A stretch of DNA of 64,000 nt from Saccharothrix sp. HUAS TT1 (GCF_040744945.1 NZ_CP160453.1:1116001-1180000), one strand, 5' to 3'. Positions 8,718 to 20,878 are shown, numbered from the stretch's first letter. Made by a program: numbers and translations. The notes: a model not told the origin generated them from the sequence alone.

Positions 8718-9668
8718 GTGAAGGTGGACCGACTGGAGATCGACCTCGACCCGCGGACCGCGCTCGACGCGGCGCGGGAGGCGGAGGCCGGCGGCTGCGA
8801 CGGGTTCTGGGTGGCGGAGACGCGGCACGACCCGTTCCTGGCGCTCGGGCAGGTGGCCGGGCGGGTGGAGCGGGTCGAGCTGGGCACGGCGATCGCGGTC
8901 GCGTTCGCGCGCAACCCGATGAGCACCGCGGTGCAGGCCAACGACCTGCAGCTGCTGTCGGGCGGTCGGTTCAACCTCGGCCTCGGCTCGCAGGTGCAGC
9001 CGCACGTCACCAAGCGGTTCGGCATGCCGTGGTCGCGACCGGCCGCGCGGATGCGCGAGTTCGTGCTGGCGGTGCGCGCCATCTGGCACACCTGGGCCAC
9101 CGGCGAGCGGCTGCGGTTCCGGGGCGAGTTCTACACGCACACGCTGATGACGCCGTTCTTCGACCCGGGACCCAACCCGCACGGACCGCCGAAGGTGTGG
9201 CTGGCGGGCGTCGGCGAGCTGATGACCGAGGTCGCGGGCGAGGTGGCGGACGGGTTCCTGTGCCACAGCTTCACCACCGAGCGCTACCTGCGCGAGGTGA
9301 CGCTGCCCGCGCTGGCGCGCGGTCGGGCCAGGGCGGGCAAGCCGGTGGCCGGGCTGGAGGTCAGCGGCCCGTCGCTGGTGGCGTGCGACGAGGCGGCCGT
9401 CGCCGACGTGCGGCGGCAGATCGCGTTCTACGGCTCGACGCCCGCCTACCGCAAGGTGCTCGACCTGCACGGCTGGGGCGAGCTGCACGAGGAGCTGCAC
9501 CGGCTGTCCCGGCGCCGGCTGTGGGACGACATGGCCGCCGCCGTCACCGACGAGGTCCTGGCCGCCTTCGCCGTCGTGGGCACGCCCGCCGAGGCGAGGG
9601 CCGAGCTGACCCGCCGCTACGGCGACGTGATCACCAGGGTCGCGGCGCCGGTGATCAGGACCGGATGA
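8718..9668 (+). CDS. LLM-class F420-dependent oxidoreductase (TIGR03617-like)
   Basis: The 316-residue TIM-barrel protein of the luciferase-like family has GCDGFWVAETRHDPFLALG, ELGTAIAVAFARNPMSTA and LSGGRFNLGLGSQVQPH, typical of F420-dependent TIGR03617 members. It should use reduced or oxidised F420 as cofactor; the substrate cannot be told. The frame is open much further upstream, but GTG at 8718 begins the recognisable domain. Confidence 0.85.
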   Translation: MKVDRLEIDLDPRTALDAAREAEAGGCDGFWVAETRHDPFLALGQVAGRVERVELGTAIAVAFARNPMSTAVQANDLQLLSGGRFNLGLGSQVQPHVTKRFGMPWSRPAARMREFVLAVRAIWHTWATGERLRFRGEFYTHTLMTPFFDPGPNPHGPPKVWLAGVGELMTEVAGEVADGFLCHSFTTERYLREVTLPALARGRARAGKPVAGLEVSGPSLVACDEAAVADVRRQIAFYGSTPAYRKVLDLHGWGELHEELHRLSRRRLWDDMAAAVTDEVLAAFAVVGTPAEARAELTRRYGDVITRVAAPVIRTG

Positions 9669-9825
9669 GGTGCCGACCGCTCGGCTCGTCCCGCACCCAG
9701 TGCCGGAACAGCTCCGCCCGCGCCCGCGCCACGGCCCGCTGCCGGACCCAGCACCGACGCCCCACGCGCGCCGCGAGCACGGCCAACGGCAGGGCCAGCA
9801 CCGTCAGCACGACCATCGTCACCAT
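9655..9825 (-). CDS. Small membrane protein
   Basis: The 56-residue product starts MVTMVVLTVLALPLAVLAAR, one membrane helix, followed by a basic tail rich in Arg. ATG 9825 has GGAGG at 9834-9838 with 8-base spacing, better than the upstream in-frame starts. The 3' end overlaps the oxidoreductase gene by 14 bases on the opposite strand. No function is recognised. Confidence 0.5.
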   Translation of the reverse strand: MVTMVVLTVLALPLAVLAARVGRRCWVRQRAVARARAELFRHWVRDEPSGRHLIRS

Positions 9826-9950
9826 CGCCATCACCTCCACGGTGGCAACGTCACCGTCGCCCACACCTGACGCCAATGGGGAAAACGTCACCCTGATGGA
9901 GCAGCATCACGGACACGGGCCGCAGCCGGCAAGGACGTGCGGGAACAGAT

Positions 9951-9982
9951 CAGGCCCGGTGCGCTGGTGCGCACCGGGCCTG
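9951..9982. terminator. Terminator downstream of tRNA-Thr
   Basis: A 14-base-pair perfect stem (CAGGCCCGGTGCGC and its complement) with a TGGT loop follows the tRNA on the minus strand. Confidence 0.8.
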
Positions 9983-9999
9983 ACCCGCATCTCACCTGA

Positions 10000-10072
10000 G
10001 CCGCCTATCGGAATCGAACCGATGACCTGCTCATTACGAGTGAGCCGCTCTGGCCGACTGAGCTAAGGCGGC
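10000..10072 (-). tRNA. tRNA-Thr (anticodon CGT)
   Basis: On the minus strand GCCGCCT pairs with AGGCGGC as the acceptor stem. The D arm is TAGCTCAGTCGGCCAGAGCG, the anticodon loop CTCGTAA gives anticodon CGT, and the T arm contains GGTTCGATTCC. The length is 73 bases and CCA is not encoded. No integrated element is seen beside it. Confidence 0.95.
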
Positions 10073-10197
10073 GAGACGCGACAACTATAGCCCAAGCCGG
10101 GACCGTCACCGCACGGGGGTTGGGTCGTTGGAGCAGGAGTGACGGCGCTCACGTGCCGTCGCACGACGTCGCCGCCGGCACCGGAGGTCCGACCCAC

Positions 10198-11796
10198 ATG
10201 CGCCTGATGGCCCTGCCCGCCGCCGCCGTGCTGGTCGCGCTCTGCGCCGGGCCCGCCCTCGCCCAGCCGACGACGACGCCGGTCCCCGGTCCGCGCGACC
10301 CGAACCAGCCGCCCGTGTCGGCGGGACCGACCCCGCGGGCGCACGCGATCGGCGACGCGGGCACCGGGCTGGCGGTGGTCCGGCTCGCCCCGGACTCGAC
10401 CGGCACCGGCACGATCCTGCCCGGTTTCGGCGAGCGGCTGCCCGAGCAGTCGGCGGCCGAGCTCGGCGTCGGGCTGGCGTCCGCGCAGGCCAACACCGAG
10501 GCGTTCCTGTCCTACGAGCGGTCGGTGGCGCAGGCGTCGCCGCTGGGCTTCGCGGTGCGGGGCCGGGCGCCGCAGACACCGGGCACGCTGGTGCAGACCG
10601 CGTCACCGGACAACGCCGAGCCGATCACCGGCGGCCTCACGCCGCCCGCCACGCCGCTGGACGCCCTGCTCAAGGTCGGTGTGCTGAACGGCAGCGTGCA
10701 CGCCCGCTGGGACGACGAGCTGGGCCCGTGCGTGCAGCCGCTCGCGGACGCCAGGACCTCCGTCGCCTCGCTCAGCGTCCTCAACGCCATCCCCACCCTG
10801 CCGAGCACCCCGGACCTCACCGGCCTGCTCACCGGGGACACCCCGAAGCTCGACGCCGCCGCGCGCCAGTCGCTGATCGACAACGTCAAGCAGCTGACCG
10901 CGCCGCTGAGCAGCCTCGGCGGCCTGCTCTCCGGCACCCCCGACACCGGCGCGCAGGGCTCGCTGCTCAGCCTGCCGGACACCCTCAGCGCCCGTTCGAC
11001 GGTCGAGCTGGTCGAGATCCCGGGCAGCGCCAACAAGGCCATCCGCTCGACCTCCACCCTCCAGGCGGCCGGTGTCCGGCTCCTCGCGGGCACCCCGGCG
11101 GAGATCCGCGTCGACGTCGTCGGCCAACCCACCCTCGTCGCGCTGTCCACCGGCGACCAGGCCACCTCGAAGGTCACCTACACCGCGCCGGTCCTCCGGG
11201 TCAGCCAGGGCGGCAGGGAGCTGGGCACGATCGACGCGGCCAACCCGAAGCTGGACGTCCCGATCGGCGTCGCGGCCGGTCAGCGGCTGCCGCTCGTCGG
11301 CGCGGTGGCGGACGGCCTGCCGAAGCTGGACATCGGCGTGCTGCGGCTCCAGGTCGCGCAGCTCAACCAGAAGGACATGGTCATCGACGGCCCCCTCCAG
11401 CAGGGCGGCCCCACCGTCAACGGGTTCATGATCGGGGCCACCGCGCGCCTGCTCGACCTCCAGCTGCTGCCGACCGACGTCCTCGGTCTGCCGAACCTGC
11501 CATCGGCGCTGGCGCAGGTGTCCCTGGGTGAGCAGATCGTGCGCGCGGCGGCCCCGAACGGCGGCGTGGTGTGCGCTCCGGCGCAGACCCCGCCGGGCGG
11601 TGGCGGCCAGGCCACCCCACCTCCGCAGGGCCGGCAGCTGGCCTACACCAACGCCGCCTACAAGACCGTCCCGATCTTCTGGACCGGCACCGCGCTGCTG
11701 CTGGTCGGCGCCGTCGTGGTCGGCGCCCTGCCGACCCGCCGCCGCCCGGCCGCCCGCCCCACGACCCGGTCGCCCGAGCCGCCGCCCTCGGCCTAG
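10198..11796 (+). CDS. Secreted, C-terminally membrane-anchored protein of unknown function
   Basis: The product has about 532 residues. A signal peptide (MRLMALPAAAVLVALCAGPALA) is followed by a long Ser/Thr/Leu/Pro-rich extracellular region without a recognised domain. A proline/glycine stretch (QTPPGGGGQATPPPQG) precedes a final membrane helix (IFWTGTALLLVGAVVVGALP) and an Arg-rich cytoplasmic tail. ATG 10198 is chosen because the signal peptide starts there, although the frame is open upstream to 10120. It is convergent with holB. Confidence 0.8.
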   Translation: MRLMALPAAAVLVALCAGPALAQPTTTPVPGPRDPNQPPVSAGPTPRAHAIGDAGTGLAVVRLAPDSTGTGTILPGFGERLPEQSAAELGVGLASAQANTEAFLSYERSVAQASPLGFAVRGRAPQTPGTLVQTASPDNAEPITGGLTPPATPLDALLKVGVLNGSVHARWDDELGPCVQPLADARTSVASLSVLNAIPTLPSTPDLTGLLTGDTPKLDAAARQSLIDNVKQLTAPLSSLGGLLSGTPDTGAQGSLLSLPDTLSARSTVELVEIPGSANKAIRSTSTLQAAGVRLLAGTPAEIRVDVVGQPTLVALSTGDQATSKVTYTAPVLRVSQGGRELGTIDAANPKLDVPIGVAAGQRLPLVGAVADGLPKLDIGVLRLQVAQLNQKDMVIDGPLQQGGPTVNGFMIGATARLLDLQLLPTDVLGLPNLPSALAQVSLGEQIVRAAAPNGGVVCAPAQTPPGGGGQATPPPQGRQLAYTNAAYKTVPIFWTGTALLLVGAVVVGALPTRRRPAARPTTRSPEPPPSA

Positions 11797-11811
11797 CGCG
11801 CGGGCCGGACC

Positions 11812-13011
11812 TCAGCCCCGCTGGAGCGTGGTCAGCATCGCCTCGACGGCGATCCGCGGCTTGACGTTCAGCTCCAGCGCGGTCCGGCAGCCGAGCACGG
11901 CCTCCAGCCGGCGCAGCGTCGACTCCGGCGTCCACGACGCCGCCGCCGACCTGGCGTCCTCGGCCCGGTCCGGGTGGTTGAGCACGGCCGCCGCGCCGGT
12001 CGCGGTCACCAGCACGTCCCGGTAGAACGCGGCCAGGTCGACCAGCGCCTGGTCCAGCGAGTCGCGCTGGGTCCGGGTGGCCCGCGACTTCTGCCGCTTC
12101 TCCAGGTCCTTCAACGCGCCCTTGGCGCCGCGGGTGGCGGCGGCCGTGCCCTTGCCGGTGCCACCACCGCCCATCGCGGTCTCCAACGCCTCGCGCTCGG
12201 CCTGGTCGCGGCCCTCGTTCGCGGTCTGCGCGTCACCCTCGGCGGCCGACACGAGCTGGTCGGCGCAGGTGAAGATGTCGGCGGGTCGGCGCAGCGCCAT
12301 CGGAATCCGCAGCACGGCCTCGCGCCGCGCCCGGGACTGCTCGTCGGTCGCCAGCCGGCGCGCCCGGCCGACGTGCCCGCCGCACACCGAGGCCGCCCAC
12401 GCCGCCACCTCCGGCGCCACGCCCTCGTGCTCCAGCGCCGACGCGATCGACGCCGCGCGCGGCGTGGCCAGCGAGACGATCCGGCACCGGGACCGGATGG
12501 TCACCGACACGTCCTCGGGGTGGTCGGAGGGCGCGCAGAGCAGGAACACGGTCCGCGCCGGCGGCTCCTCGACGGCCTTGAGCAGCGCGTTCGCCGCGCC
12601 TTCGGTGAGCCGGTCGGCGTCGGCGATGATCACCACCTGCCACCGCCCGGACGTCGGCCGGCGGGCCGACACCTGCACCAGCGACCGCATCTCGGCCACC
12701 GGGATCGACAGCCCCTCGGGCGCGACGACCCGCACGTCGGCGTGCGTGCCGGCCAACGTCGTGTGGCAGCCCGCGCACGAGCCGCAGCCGGGCCGGTCGT
12801 CCGCGGCGGTGCACTGCAGCGCCGCGGCGAACGCCCGGGCCGTCGCCGAGCGCCCCGAGCCGGGAGGTCCGGTGAACAGCCACGCGTGCGTCATCGCGCC
12901 GGGCGCGGGCGAGCCGCCCGCCACGATCGACGCGGCGGCCTCCGCCGCCGCCGACAGCACCGCGACCGCCTCGGGCTGACCGACGACGTCGCCCCACACA
13001 CCACGGTTCAC
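11812..13011 (-). CDS. holB: DNA polymerase III subunit delta'
   Basis: This clamp-loader AAA+ subunit opens the sliding clamp at the replication fork. Seen are VVGQPEAV, the Walker A GPPGSGRS (Arg replaces Lys, common in delta'), a zinc-binding CGSCAGCH with an upstream Cys, IADADRLTEGAANALLK for the Walker B region, and the SRC sensor in IRSRCR. The predicted 399 residues start at GTG 13011. The same frame remains open for about 1.9 kb upstream, antisense to nothing and out of frame with the upstream MFS fusion gene. Confidence 0.92.
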   Translation of the reverse strand: MNRGVWGDVVGQPEAVAVLSAAAEAAASIVAGGSPAPGAMTHAWLFTGPPGSGRSATARAFAAALQCTAADDRPGCGSCAGCHTTLAGTHADVRVVAPEGLSIPVAEMRSLVQVSARRPTSGRWQVVIIADADRLTEGAANALLKAVEEPPARTVFLLCAPSDHPEDVSVTIRSRCRIVSLATPRAASIASALEHEGVAPEVAAWAASVCGGHVGRARRLATDEQSRARREAVLRIPMALRRPADIFTCADQLVSAAEGDAQTANEGRDQAEREALETAMGGGGTGKGTAAATRGAKGALKDLEKRQKSRATRTQRDSLDQALVDLAAFYRDVLVTATGAAAVLNHPDRAEDARSAAASWTPESTLRRLEAVLGCRTALELNVKPRIAVEAMLTTLQRG

Positions 13012-13031
13012 CGGGCGACCGTACCGATCCG

Positions 13032-15059
13032 TCAGGACGTCCCCGCCACCGGCTTGACCGGCATCCTGGTCCGCCGGGCCAGCAGCGGCAGCACCGCGGT
13101 CCGCACCCGCTCGGCCACCTCGTCCTCGGTGCCGTCGGCGTCGACCACGACGTAGCGCTCCGGGTCGGCCGACGCCATGTCGGTCAGCAGCTTCTGCACC
13201 CGCCAGTGGTGCTCGACCGTGTCCAGCGTGCCGCCCGAGGCCCGGACCTGCGACGGCGTCCGGTCCAGCAGCACGGTCACGTCCGGCCGCAGCCGCCCGG
13301 TGGCCCAGTCGACCAGGCCCTCCACCTCGCGCGGCTCCACGCTGCCCGCCGCGCTGAAGTGCGCCAGCGGGCTGTCGACGTAGCGCTCCATGACGACCAG
13401 CGCGCCGTTGTCCAGCGCCGGCCGCACCTCGCGCTCGACCACGTCCGCCCGCACGGCCGCCGACACCAGCGCGTGCGCCCGCACCCCGGCCAGGTCGGCG
13501 GTGGTCAGCAGGTTGCGCAGCCGCTGCTCGTCCAGGTCCGGGTCGGAGGCCAGCACCACCTCGCGCCCGGTCTCGCGCAACGCCTCGGCCAGCCTCCTGG
13601 CCTGCACGGACGTGTCCTGCCGGGTGTCGCCCTCGACGGCGATCAGCAGACCGCCGGTCCGCCGGGCCCGACCGCGCAGCGCGGCCAGCACGTCGGACAG
13701 GAACGGCTCGGTGCGCCGGTTGTCCATCTGCCGGTAGGCGATCAGCCCGAGCAGCGCGGCGATCACGCCCGCGCCGAACAGCACCGGCCGGGTGCCGTCC
13801 ACCTGCATCGGGTGGTCGAAGATCGTGATCGTGCGCTTCTGCACCAGGGTGACCAGCAGCGGCGCGGTGGCCGACGAGGCGAACAGCACCACCTTGAGCA
13901 GCGACTGGAGCAGCGCCACGGTCCGGCCGCGCATCGCGTCCTCGACCTGCGCGCCGACGATGGTCAGGCCGGTCAGGAACGCCATGCCCGCCGACGCGCC
14001 GACGAACGCCACCGCGATCAGCGCCACCCACAGGTGCGGCGCGAACGCCACGAACAGCAGGCTCAGGCCCGCGACCAGGATCGTCACGCCGAACAGCCGG
14101 TCGTACGGCAGCCGCCGGGCCATCCGCGGCGCGGTCGCCATGCCCAGCGCCAGGCCGGCGAACACGGCCACGAACAGCAGGCCGAACGCGGAGTCGCCGC
14201 CCAGCAGCGACAGCGAGTAGGGGGTGGCCGTGCCGATCACCGCGCCGGCCGCGGCGAACGCGCCGATCATGCCGATGACCAGGCCGCGGACCAGCGGCGT
14301 GCGGGCCGCGTACTTCATGCCGTCGCGCAGCATGGCGAAGAAGCCGGGCGCCTCGCCGTCCTCCCGGGTGCGCTTGACCGCGGCGATCCGGCCGGACAGC
14401 TCCGGGATGCGGGTCGCGACGATGATCGCCGACGTCACGTACAGCGCGCCGTTCACCATGACCGCGATGGTCGCGATCCGGAACTCCAGGTCGCTGTTCT
14501 GCAGGCCCAGGTAGCCGGGGATGCCGGAGATGATCGAGTACAGGCCCGCGCCGGAGATGACCGAGATGCCGTAGGTCATCACCAGGCCGAGCTGGTTGGC
14601 CGTCTCCACCTGGTCGGGCCGGCGCAGCAGGTTCGGCACGGCCGAGTCCTTGGCCGGGATCCACAGCATCGCGCAGCAGCCGACCAGGAAGTTCGCGATG
14701 AACAGCCACCACGCGGTGCCGACCAGCGCGATCGAGATGAACAGGCCGCCCCGCAGCAGGTCGCAGACCACCATGATCTTGCGGCGGTCGAACCGGTCCG
14801 CCAGCACGCCGCCGAGCGGCGCGAACAGGATGCCGGGCAGCAGCTGGGTCAGCACGACCAGGCTGAGCGAGAAGCTCTGCCACTGGTAGCTGTCCATCAT
14901 CTTGGTGACCAAGCCGGTCAGGGCCAGCAACGACAACCAGTCACCGACGCTGCACAGAAAGGTGACACCCCAGAGCCTGCGGAACGGCCGGATCGCCAAC
15001 ACGCTGCGAATCCGGTGGCTGGTCGAGGCCGCTGTGCCGCCGTCTTGGATGGTGCTCAC
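13032..15059 (-). CDS. MFS transporter fused to a thymidylate-kinase-like domain
   Basis: Residues 1 to about 430 form a 12-helix MFS carrier (PLGGVLADRFDRRKIM is motif A). The remaining 210 resemble dTMP kinase: LIAVEGDTRQDTSVQARRLA at the P-loop position, VVMERYVDSPLAHF (the DRY-like motif), VLLDRTPSQ and a LID-like VEHHWRVQKL. The Walker A lysine and GK(S/T) are missing, so kinase activity is doubtful. Actinobacteria of this group commonly carry such fusions annotated as bifunctional MFS/dTMP kinase. It lies 20 bases upstream of holB, as tmk does in many bacteria. Confidence 0.85.
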   Translation of the reverse strand: MSTIQDGGTAASTSHRIRSVLAIRPFRRLWGVTFLCSVGDWLSLLALTGLVTKMMDSYQWQSFSLSLVVLTQLLPGILFAPLGGVLADRFDRRKIMVVCDLLRGGLFISIALVGTAWWLFIANFLVGCCAMLWIPAKDSAVPNLLRRPDQVETANQLGLVMTYGISVISGAGLYSIISGIPGYLGLQNSDLEFRIATIAVMVNGALYVTSAIIVATRIPELSGRIAAVKRTREDGEAPGFFAMLRDGMKYAARTPLVRGLVIGMIGAFAAAGAVIGTATPYSLSLLGGDSAFGLLFVAVFAGLALGMATAPRMARRLPYDRLFGVTILVAGLSLLFVAFAPHLWVALIAVAFVGASAGMAFLTGLTIVGAQVEDAMRGRTVALLQSLLKVVLFASSATAPLLVTLVQKRTITIFDHPMQVDGTRPVLFGAGVIAALLGLIAYRQMDNRRTEPFLSDVLAALRGRARRTGGLLIAVEGDTRQDTSVQARRLAEALRETGREVVLASDPDLDEQRLRNLLTTADLAGVRAHALVSAAVRADVVEREVRPALDNGALVVMERYVDSPLAHFSAAGSVEPREVEGLVDWATGRLRPDVTVLLDRTPSQVRASGGTLDTVEHHWRVQKLLTDMASADPERYVVVDADGTEDEVAERVRTAVLPLLARRTRMPVKPVAGTS

Positions 15060-15143
15060 CCCCGCCGATGGTGCAGGACGTAAGGGTAGCCGGACCGATT
15101 CACGCGACCGACCACCTGGGCCGTTCGGGTGACCGGAACGGGA

Positions 15144-15560
15144 TCACCGCACCAGGTCGACCACTGCCTCGACGATCTCGCGCAGCACGGTGAACAGCAG
15201 TCCCCCGAGGGCGGCCAGCGCGATCAGGCACCCGACCAGCGCGCCCCGGCCCTTCTTCGGGTCGGGGCGGTCGGCCCGGTCGGGCTGGTGGCGGGCCAGG
15301 CCGGCGTGCGGGACGTGCGCGGCGGGCGTGCCCGTCACGTGCCCGGACGCCGGTCGGGCCGCCCGACGAGCAGGTGCGCGGCGGATCGGCGGCGCCGGCG
15401 GGACGGGGGCGGGCGGCGGCGCCACGACCGGCGGCGCGACCGGCGCCCCCGCCGGCCGGTAGCGGTGCTCGCCCGTCACCAACCCGGCGAGCGGGTCCGG
15501 GAACACCCGCGGTGGCGGGGCGGCCTGCGTCCCGTCCCGGCCGAACAGACCACCGTCCAC
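15144..15560 (-). CDS. Small proline-rich membrane protein
   Basis: The 138-residue product has a proline/alanine/arginine-rich N-terminal two thirds followed by one membrane helix (ALVGCLIALAALGGLLFTVL) and a short tail. No known domain is visible. It lies 13 bases downstream of topA on the same strand and is probably cotranscribed with it. Confidence 0.65.
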   Translation of the reverse strand: MDGGLFGRDGTQAAPPPRVFPDPLAGLVTGEHRYRPAGAPVAPPVVAPPPAPVPPAPPIRRAPARRAARPASGHVTGTPAAHVPHAGLARHQPDRADRPDPKKGRGALVGCLIALAALGGLLFTVLREIVEAVVDLVR

Positions 15561-15573
15561 CGCGTCGCCTCCC

Positions 15574-18351
<2,778 letters not shown>

Positions 18352-18477
18352 GCCGTCCCGCTCTCTTCGAACACTGTGTCCCGACCCGCCAGTGTGCACT
18401 GTCCTATGTCGCCGCTGGGCAGCCCTGGTCGGGACAGGGTGACACAACTGTGCCGGATCCTCCGCCAGGAGGACGCG

Positions 18478-19464
18478 CTACGCGGCCGGCCAGGTGCGCT
18501 CGGCAACGCCCCGCGGCGCCCGTCCGACCAGCTCCGCCAGCCGTTCGAGCCGCCGTCTGCCGACCACCCGCAGCGCCGGTCCCCCGGCTCCGTCGGACAA
18601 GAGTGTCGAGGGCAGGCCCGACGTGGCCAACGCTTTTCGGAGGGTTTCGTGCGTGTCGGGCGCGGTCGGGTCGAGGCCCAGGAGGTACCCGGAGCCGGAC
18701 TCCACCCACCGGCCGGCCGCCAGCGCCCACAGCCGCAGCGCGCCGCCGTCGAGGGTGAAGTCGGGTGGGACGACCTTGCGGCAGCCGTCGAACCACTGCC
18801 CGGCCAACCCGGCCAGGTCGGCCCGGAAGGGGGTCATGACCTGCCAGGACTCGGTGACCTCCGGCTCCGCGCCGGCTTCGGGTCCCGCTTCGGGCCCGAC
18901 CTCGGGTTCGGCCTCCGCTTCGGCCTCCGCCTCGGGTTCGACCCGGGTTTCGGCCTCGGTCGGATCGGCTTCGGCCTGGTCGGGCGCGACCAAGTCGGGT
19001 TCGGTCGGGTCGGGTTCGGCCAGGTCTGGTTCGGTCGGGTCTGGTTCGGTCGGGTCTGGTTCGGTCGGGTCTGGTTCGGGGGCGGCCGGTCCGCTGCGGC
19101 CCGACCCGATCACCACCGGCTGGAACCCGTCCGACTCGTCGTCGGCCGGCTCGACCGGCTCGTCCGGCGGTTCGGCCTCGACCTCCGCCACCAGGTCGTG
19201 CGCGACCTCGGCCGCGGGCGGTTCCCCGGCGGGCTCGTCCTGGGCCGGCGCCACCCGGACCAGCTCGACGCGCGCCTGCACCCCGCGCTCGGCCAGCACG
19301 GCCAGCACGGCGGCGGCCCGGTCCCGGGTGTCGACTCCCACCGACACCCGGGCCGCACGTCCGCGGGCGAAGCCCAGCGCCTGGCCGGGCCCGCACAGCA
19401 GGCCCGCCAGGTCACCGACGCAAGGCTGGCGCGCCTCGGCCGAGTAGAAGGACAGTTGCCCCAC
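18478..19464 (-). CDS. Acidic repeat-containing protein of unknown function
   Basis: The 328-residue product has a conserved-looking N-terminal part (to about 90), a central acidic low-complexity segment built of PDPTEPD and EAEAEAEAEP repeats (about 100-210), and a C-terminal globular part with SWQVMTPFRADLAGLAGQWFD. The alternative reading frames here are long only because of the repeats. No function is recognised. It is upstream of topA and separated from it by a 126-base gap. Confidence 0.65.
   Translation of the reverse strand: MGQLSFYSAEARQPCVGDLAGLLCGPGQALGFARGRAARVSVGVDTRDRAAAVLAVLAERGVQARVELVRVAPAQDEPAGEPPAAEVAHDLVAEVEAEPPDEPVEPADDESDGFQPVVIGSGRSGPAAPEPDPTEPDPTEPDPTEPDLAEPDPTEPDLVAPDQAEADPTEAETRVEPEAEAEAEAEPEVGPEAGPEAGAEPEVTESWQVMTPFRADLAGLAGQWFDGCRKVVPPDFTLDGGALRLWALAAGRWVESGSGYLLGLDPTAPDTHETLRKALATSGLPSTLLSDGAGGPALRVVGRRRLERLAELVGRAPRGVAERTWPAA
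18985..19075. repeat. 15-base tandem repeat inside a coding region
   Basis: Three perfect copies of TCGGTCGGGTCTGGT run from 19031 to 19075, with degenerate copies back to about 18985. On the minus strand they encode repeated DPTEP units. Confidence 0.85.
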
Positions 19465-19554
19465 GAAGACGCAGCGTAGAACACACGTTCGACCACGGCC
19501 AGTCTCCGAAGGGCTGAACCACGTACCCCATCAGCCTCAGCCGTCCCACCGGTG

Positions 19555-20164
19555 TCAGCTGCCCAGGGACTTCAGCGATTCCGCCATCTTGGCGCACTGC
19601 GGCGCCTTCTGGAACGCCTCGGCCAGCTTCGGGTCCTCCTGGAGCTTCTTGATCTGCTCCTGGAGCTTCGACGGTTCGGCCTGGTCGCCGCCCAGCTCGC
19701 CGAGCTTGGTGCTGAACTCCGGGTCGTTCGGGTCGAGCGCGGCCAGCTCGGTGTTGGCCTTGCCCAGCTCCTCGCCGGAGTCCTGGAAGAACTTGACCAG
19801 CTCGTCGTGCAGCTGCTGCGCCTCCGCCGAGGGCGCGCCCAGGTCCGCCAGCTTCTCGCCGGACTCCGTCAACGCCTTGCCCGCGCTCGCGGTGTAGTCG
19901 AGCATCGCGGTCTTCTGCAGCGCCGTGTCCTCGGCGCCGCCTTCGAACATCGTCTTGAGCAGGGGTCATCAGGCCCTCGACCGTGGGCCCGACGCCGTCG
20001 CAGAACGTGCCGGTCCACTCGACCGGGTCAGCGCTCGCCGCCGCGGTCGTGGTCGTGGTGGCGGCGGCGGTGGACGACCCCGACGAGGACGAACCGCCAC
20101 CGCCGCACGCGGAGGTGACCAGTACGGCGGCGAACACGCCCGCAAGCGCGACGCGGTGCTTCAC
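19555..20164 (-). pseudogene. Small lipoprotein gene split by a frameshift
   Basis: GTG 20164, with GGGGGC upstream, begins a lipoprotein signal ending in the lipobox VTSACGG, then a Ser/Thr-rich linker and DPVEWTGTFCDGVGPTVEGLM. The frame then fails. The continuation lies one frame over from about 19961 (LLKTMFEGGAEDTALQ onwards) and ends at 19555 with AQCAK-like QCAKMAESLKSLGS. Removing one C from the CCCC run at 19962-19965 gives ATG ACC CTG CTC AAG and restores a product of about 202 residues. This is either a real mutation or a sequencing error. The next gene upstream encodes a similar lipoprotein. Confidence 0.75.
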
Positions 20165-20203
20165 GAATGCCCCCAATGGTGAAAAAGGTGAGGGGGCAAC
20201 CTA

Positions 20204-20779
20204 CTACGACGTGGGTGCGGCCGACTCGGACGGCCTCAGCGTCCGCAGGCCCTGGCAGGACTCGGCCTTCTCGGCCGCCTCGGACAGCTCCGGCGACGCC
20301 TCCAGCTGCTTCAGCGGCGCGACGAAATCATCCAGTCGAGTGATGGCCTCGCCCGCGGCTTGGAGCCCACCGACCGGGTCGTTGGCGTCCGCGGCCTCGA
20401 TGGCGGCCTTGGCGTCGGAGAAGTTCTTCGCGATCCCGGTGAACGTCACCGCCATCTGCTCCACCTGCTCGTCACCGCCCGCCACCGGCGACGGGCCGAC
20501 GCCGCGCAGCCCGGTCGCGGTCTGGGTGAAGGCGTCGGCCATCTGGCCCATGTACGCGCCCATGTCGGCCTTGAGCTTGGCCGGGTCGTTCGCGTCGAGC
20601 TGCGGTGGCGTCTTGGGCACCGTGGCGAACGACGCCGCCGCCGTGCACACCTTGTCCATGTACTCCACCGCCGCCGCGTCGGACGGTTCCGCGGACGACG
20701 TCGGCGCGGCGCCGTCGTCCCCGGAACCGCACCCGGCGACCGCCACGGCCAGCGCGGCGACCAGCGGAAGAAGTCTCAT
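20204..20779 (-). CDS. Small lipoprotein of unknown function
   Basis: The 191-residue product starts MRLLPLVAALAVAVAGCGSG with lipobox VAGC, so it should be lipid-anchored outside the membrane. The rest is helical, with Cys pairs (VCTAAASF and ESCQGL) at both ends. ATG 20779 has GGAG 7 bases upstream. It has the same layout (lipobox, Ser/Thr linker, Cys near start and end) as the broken gene downstream, so the two look like paralogues. Confidence 0.8.
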   Translation of the reverse strand: MRLLPLVAALAVAVAGCGSGDDGAAPTSSAEPSDAAAVEYMDKVCTAAASFATVPKTPPQLDANDPAKLKADMGAYMGQMADAFTQTATGLRGVGPSPVAGGDEQVEQMAVTFTGIAKNFSDAKAAIEAADANDPVGGLQAAGEAITRLDDFVAPLKQLEASPELSEAAEKAESCQGLRTLRPSESAAPTS

Positions 20780-20878
20780 CAGGGTGCTCCCAACAGTTCT
20801 GGTCATCACCGGACAGTGTGCCCCCAATCGGGCGAGGCCACCCGACCCCCGCCACATCCGCGGCGCCGTGGACGCGCG

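Noticed and set aside
9931..9990. Possible CRISPR-like repeat at the tRNA terminator.
   Set aside because: It is a single perfect hairpin with no repeated spacers; no CRISPR array was seen anywhere in the window.
10000..10072. tRNA-Thr as the attachment site of the island.
   Set aside because: The flanking genes are core genes and no integrase or repeat of the tRNA end is nearby.
13042..14883. The holB frame continuing about 1.9 kb upstream as one very long Arg/Gly/Asp-rich protein.
   Set aside because: The upstream part is a shifted-frame shadow of the MFS-kinase fusion gene; holB starts at 13011.
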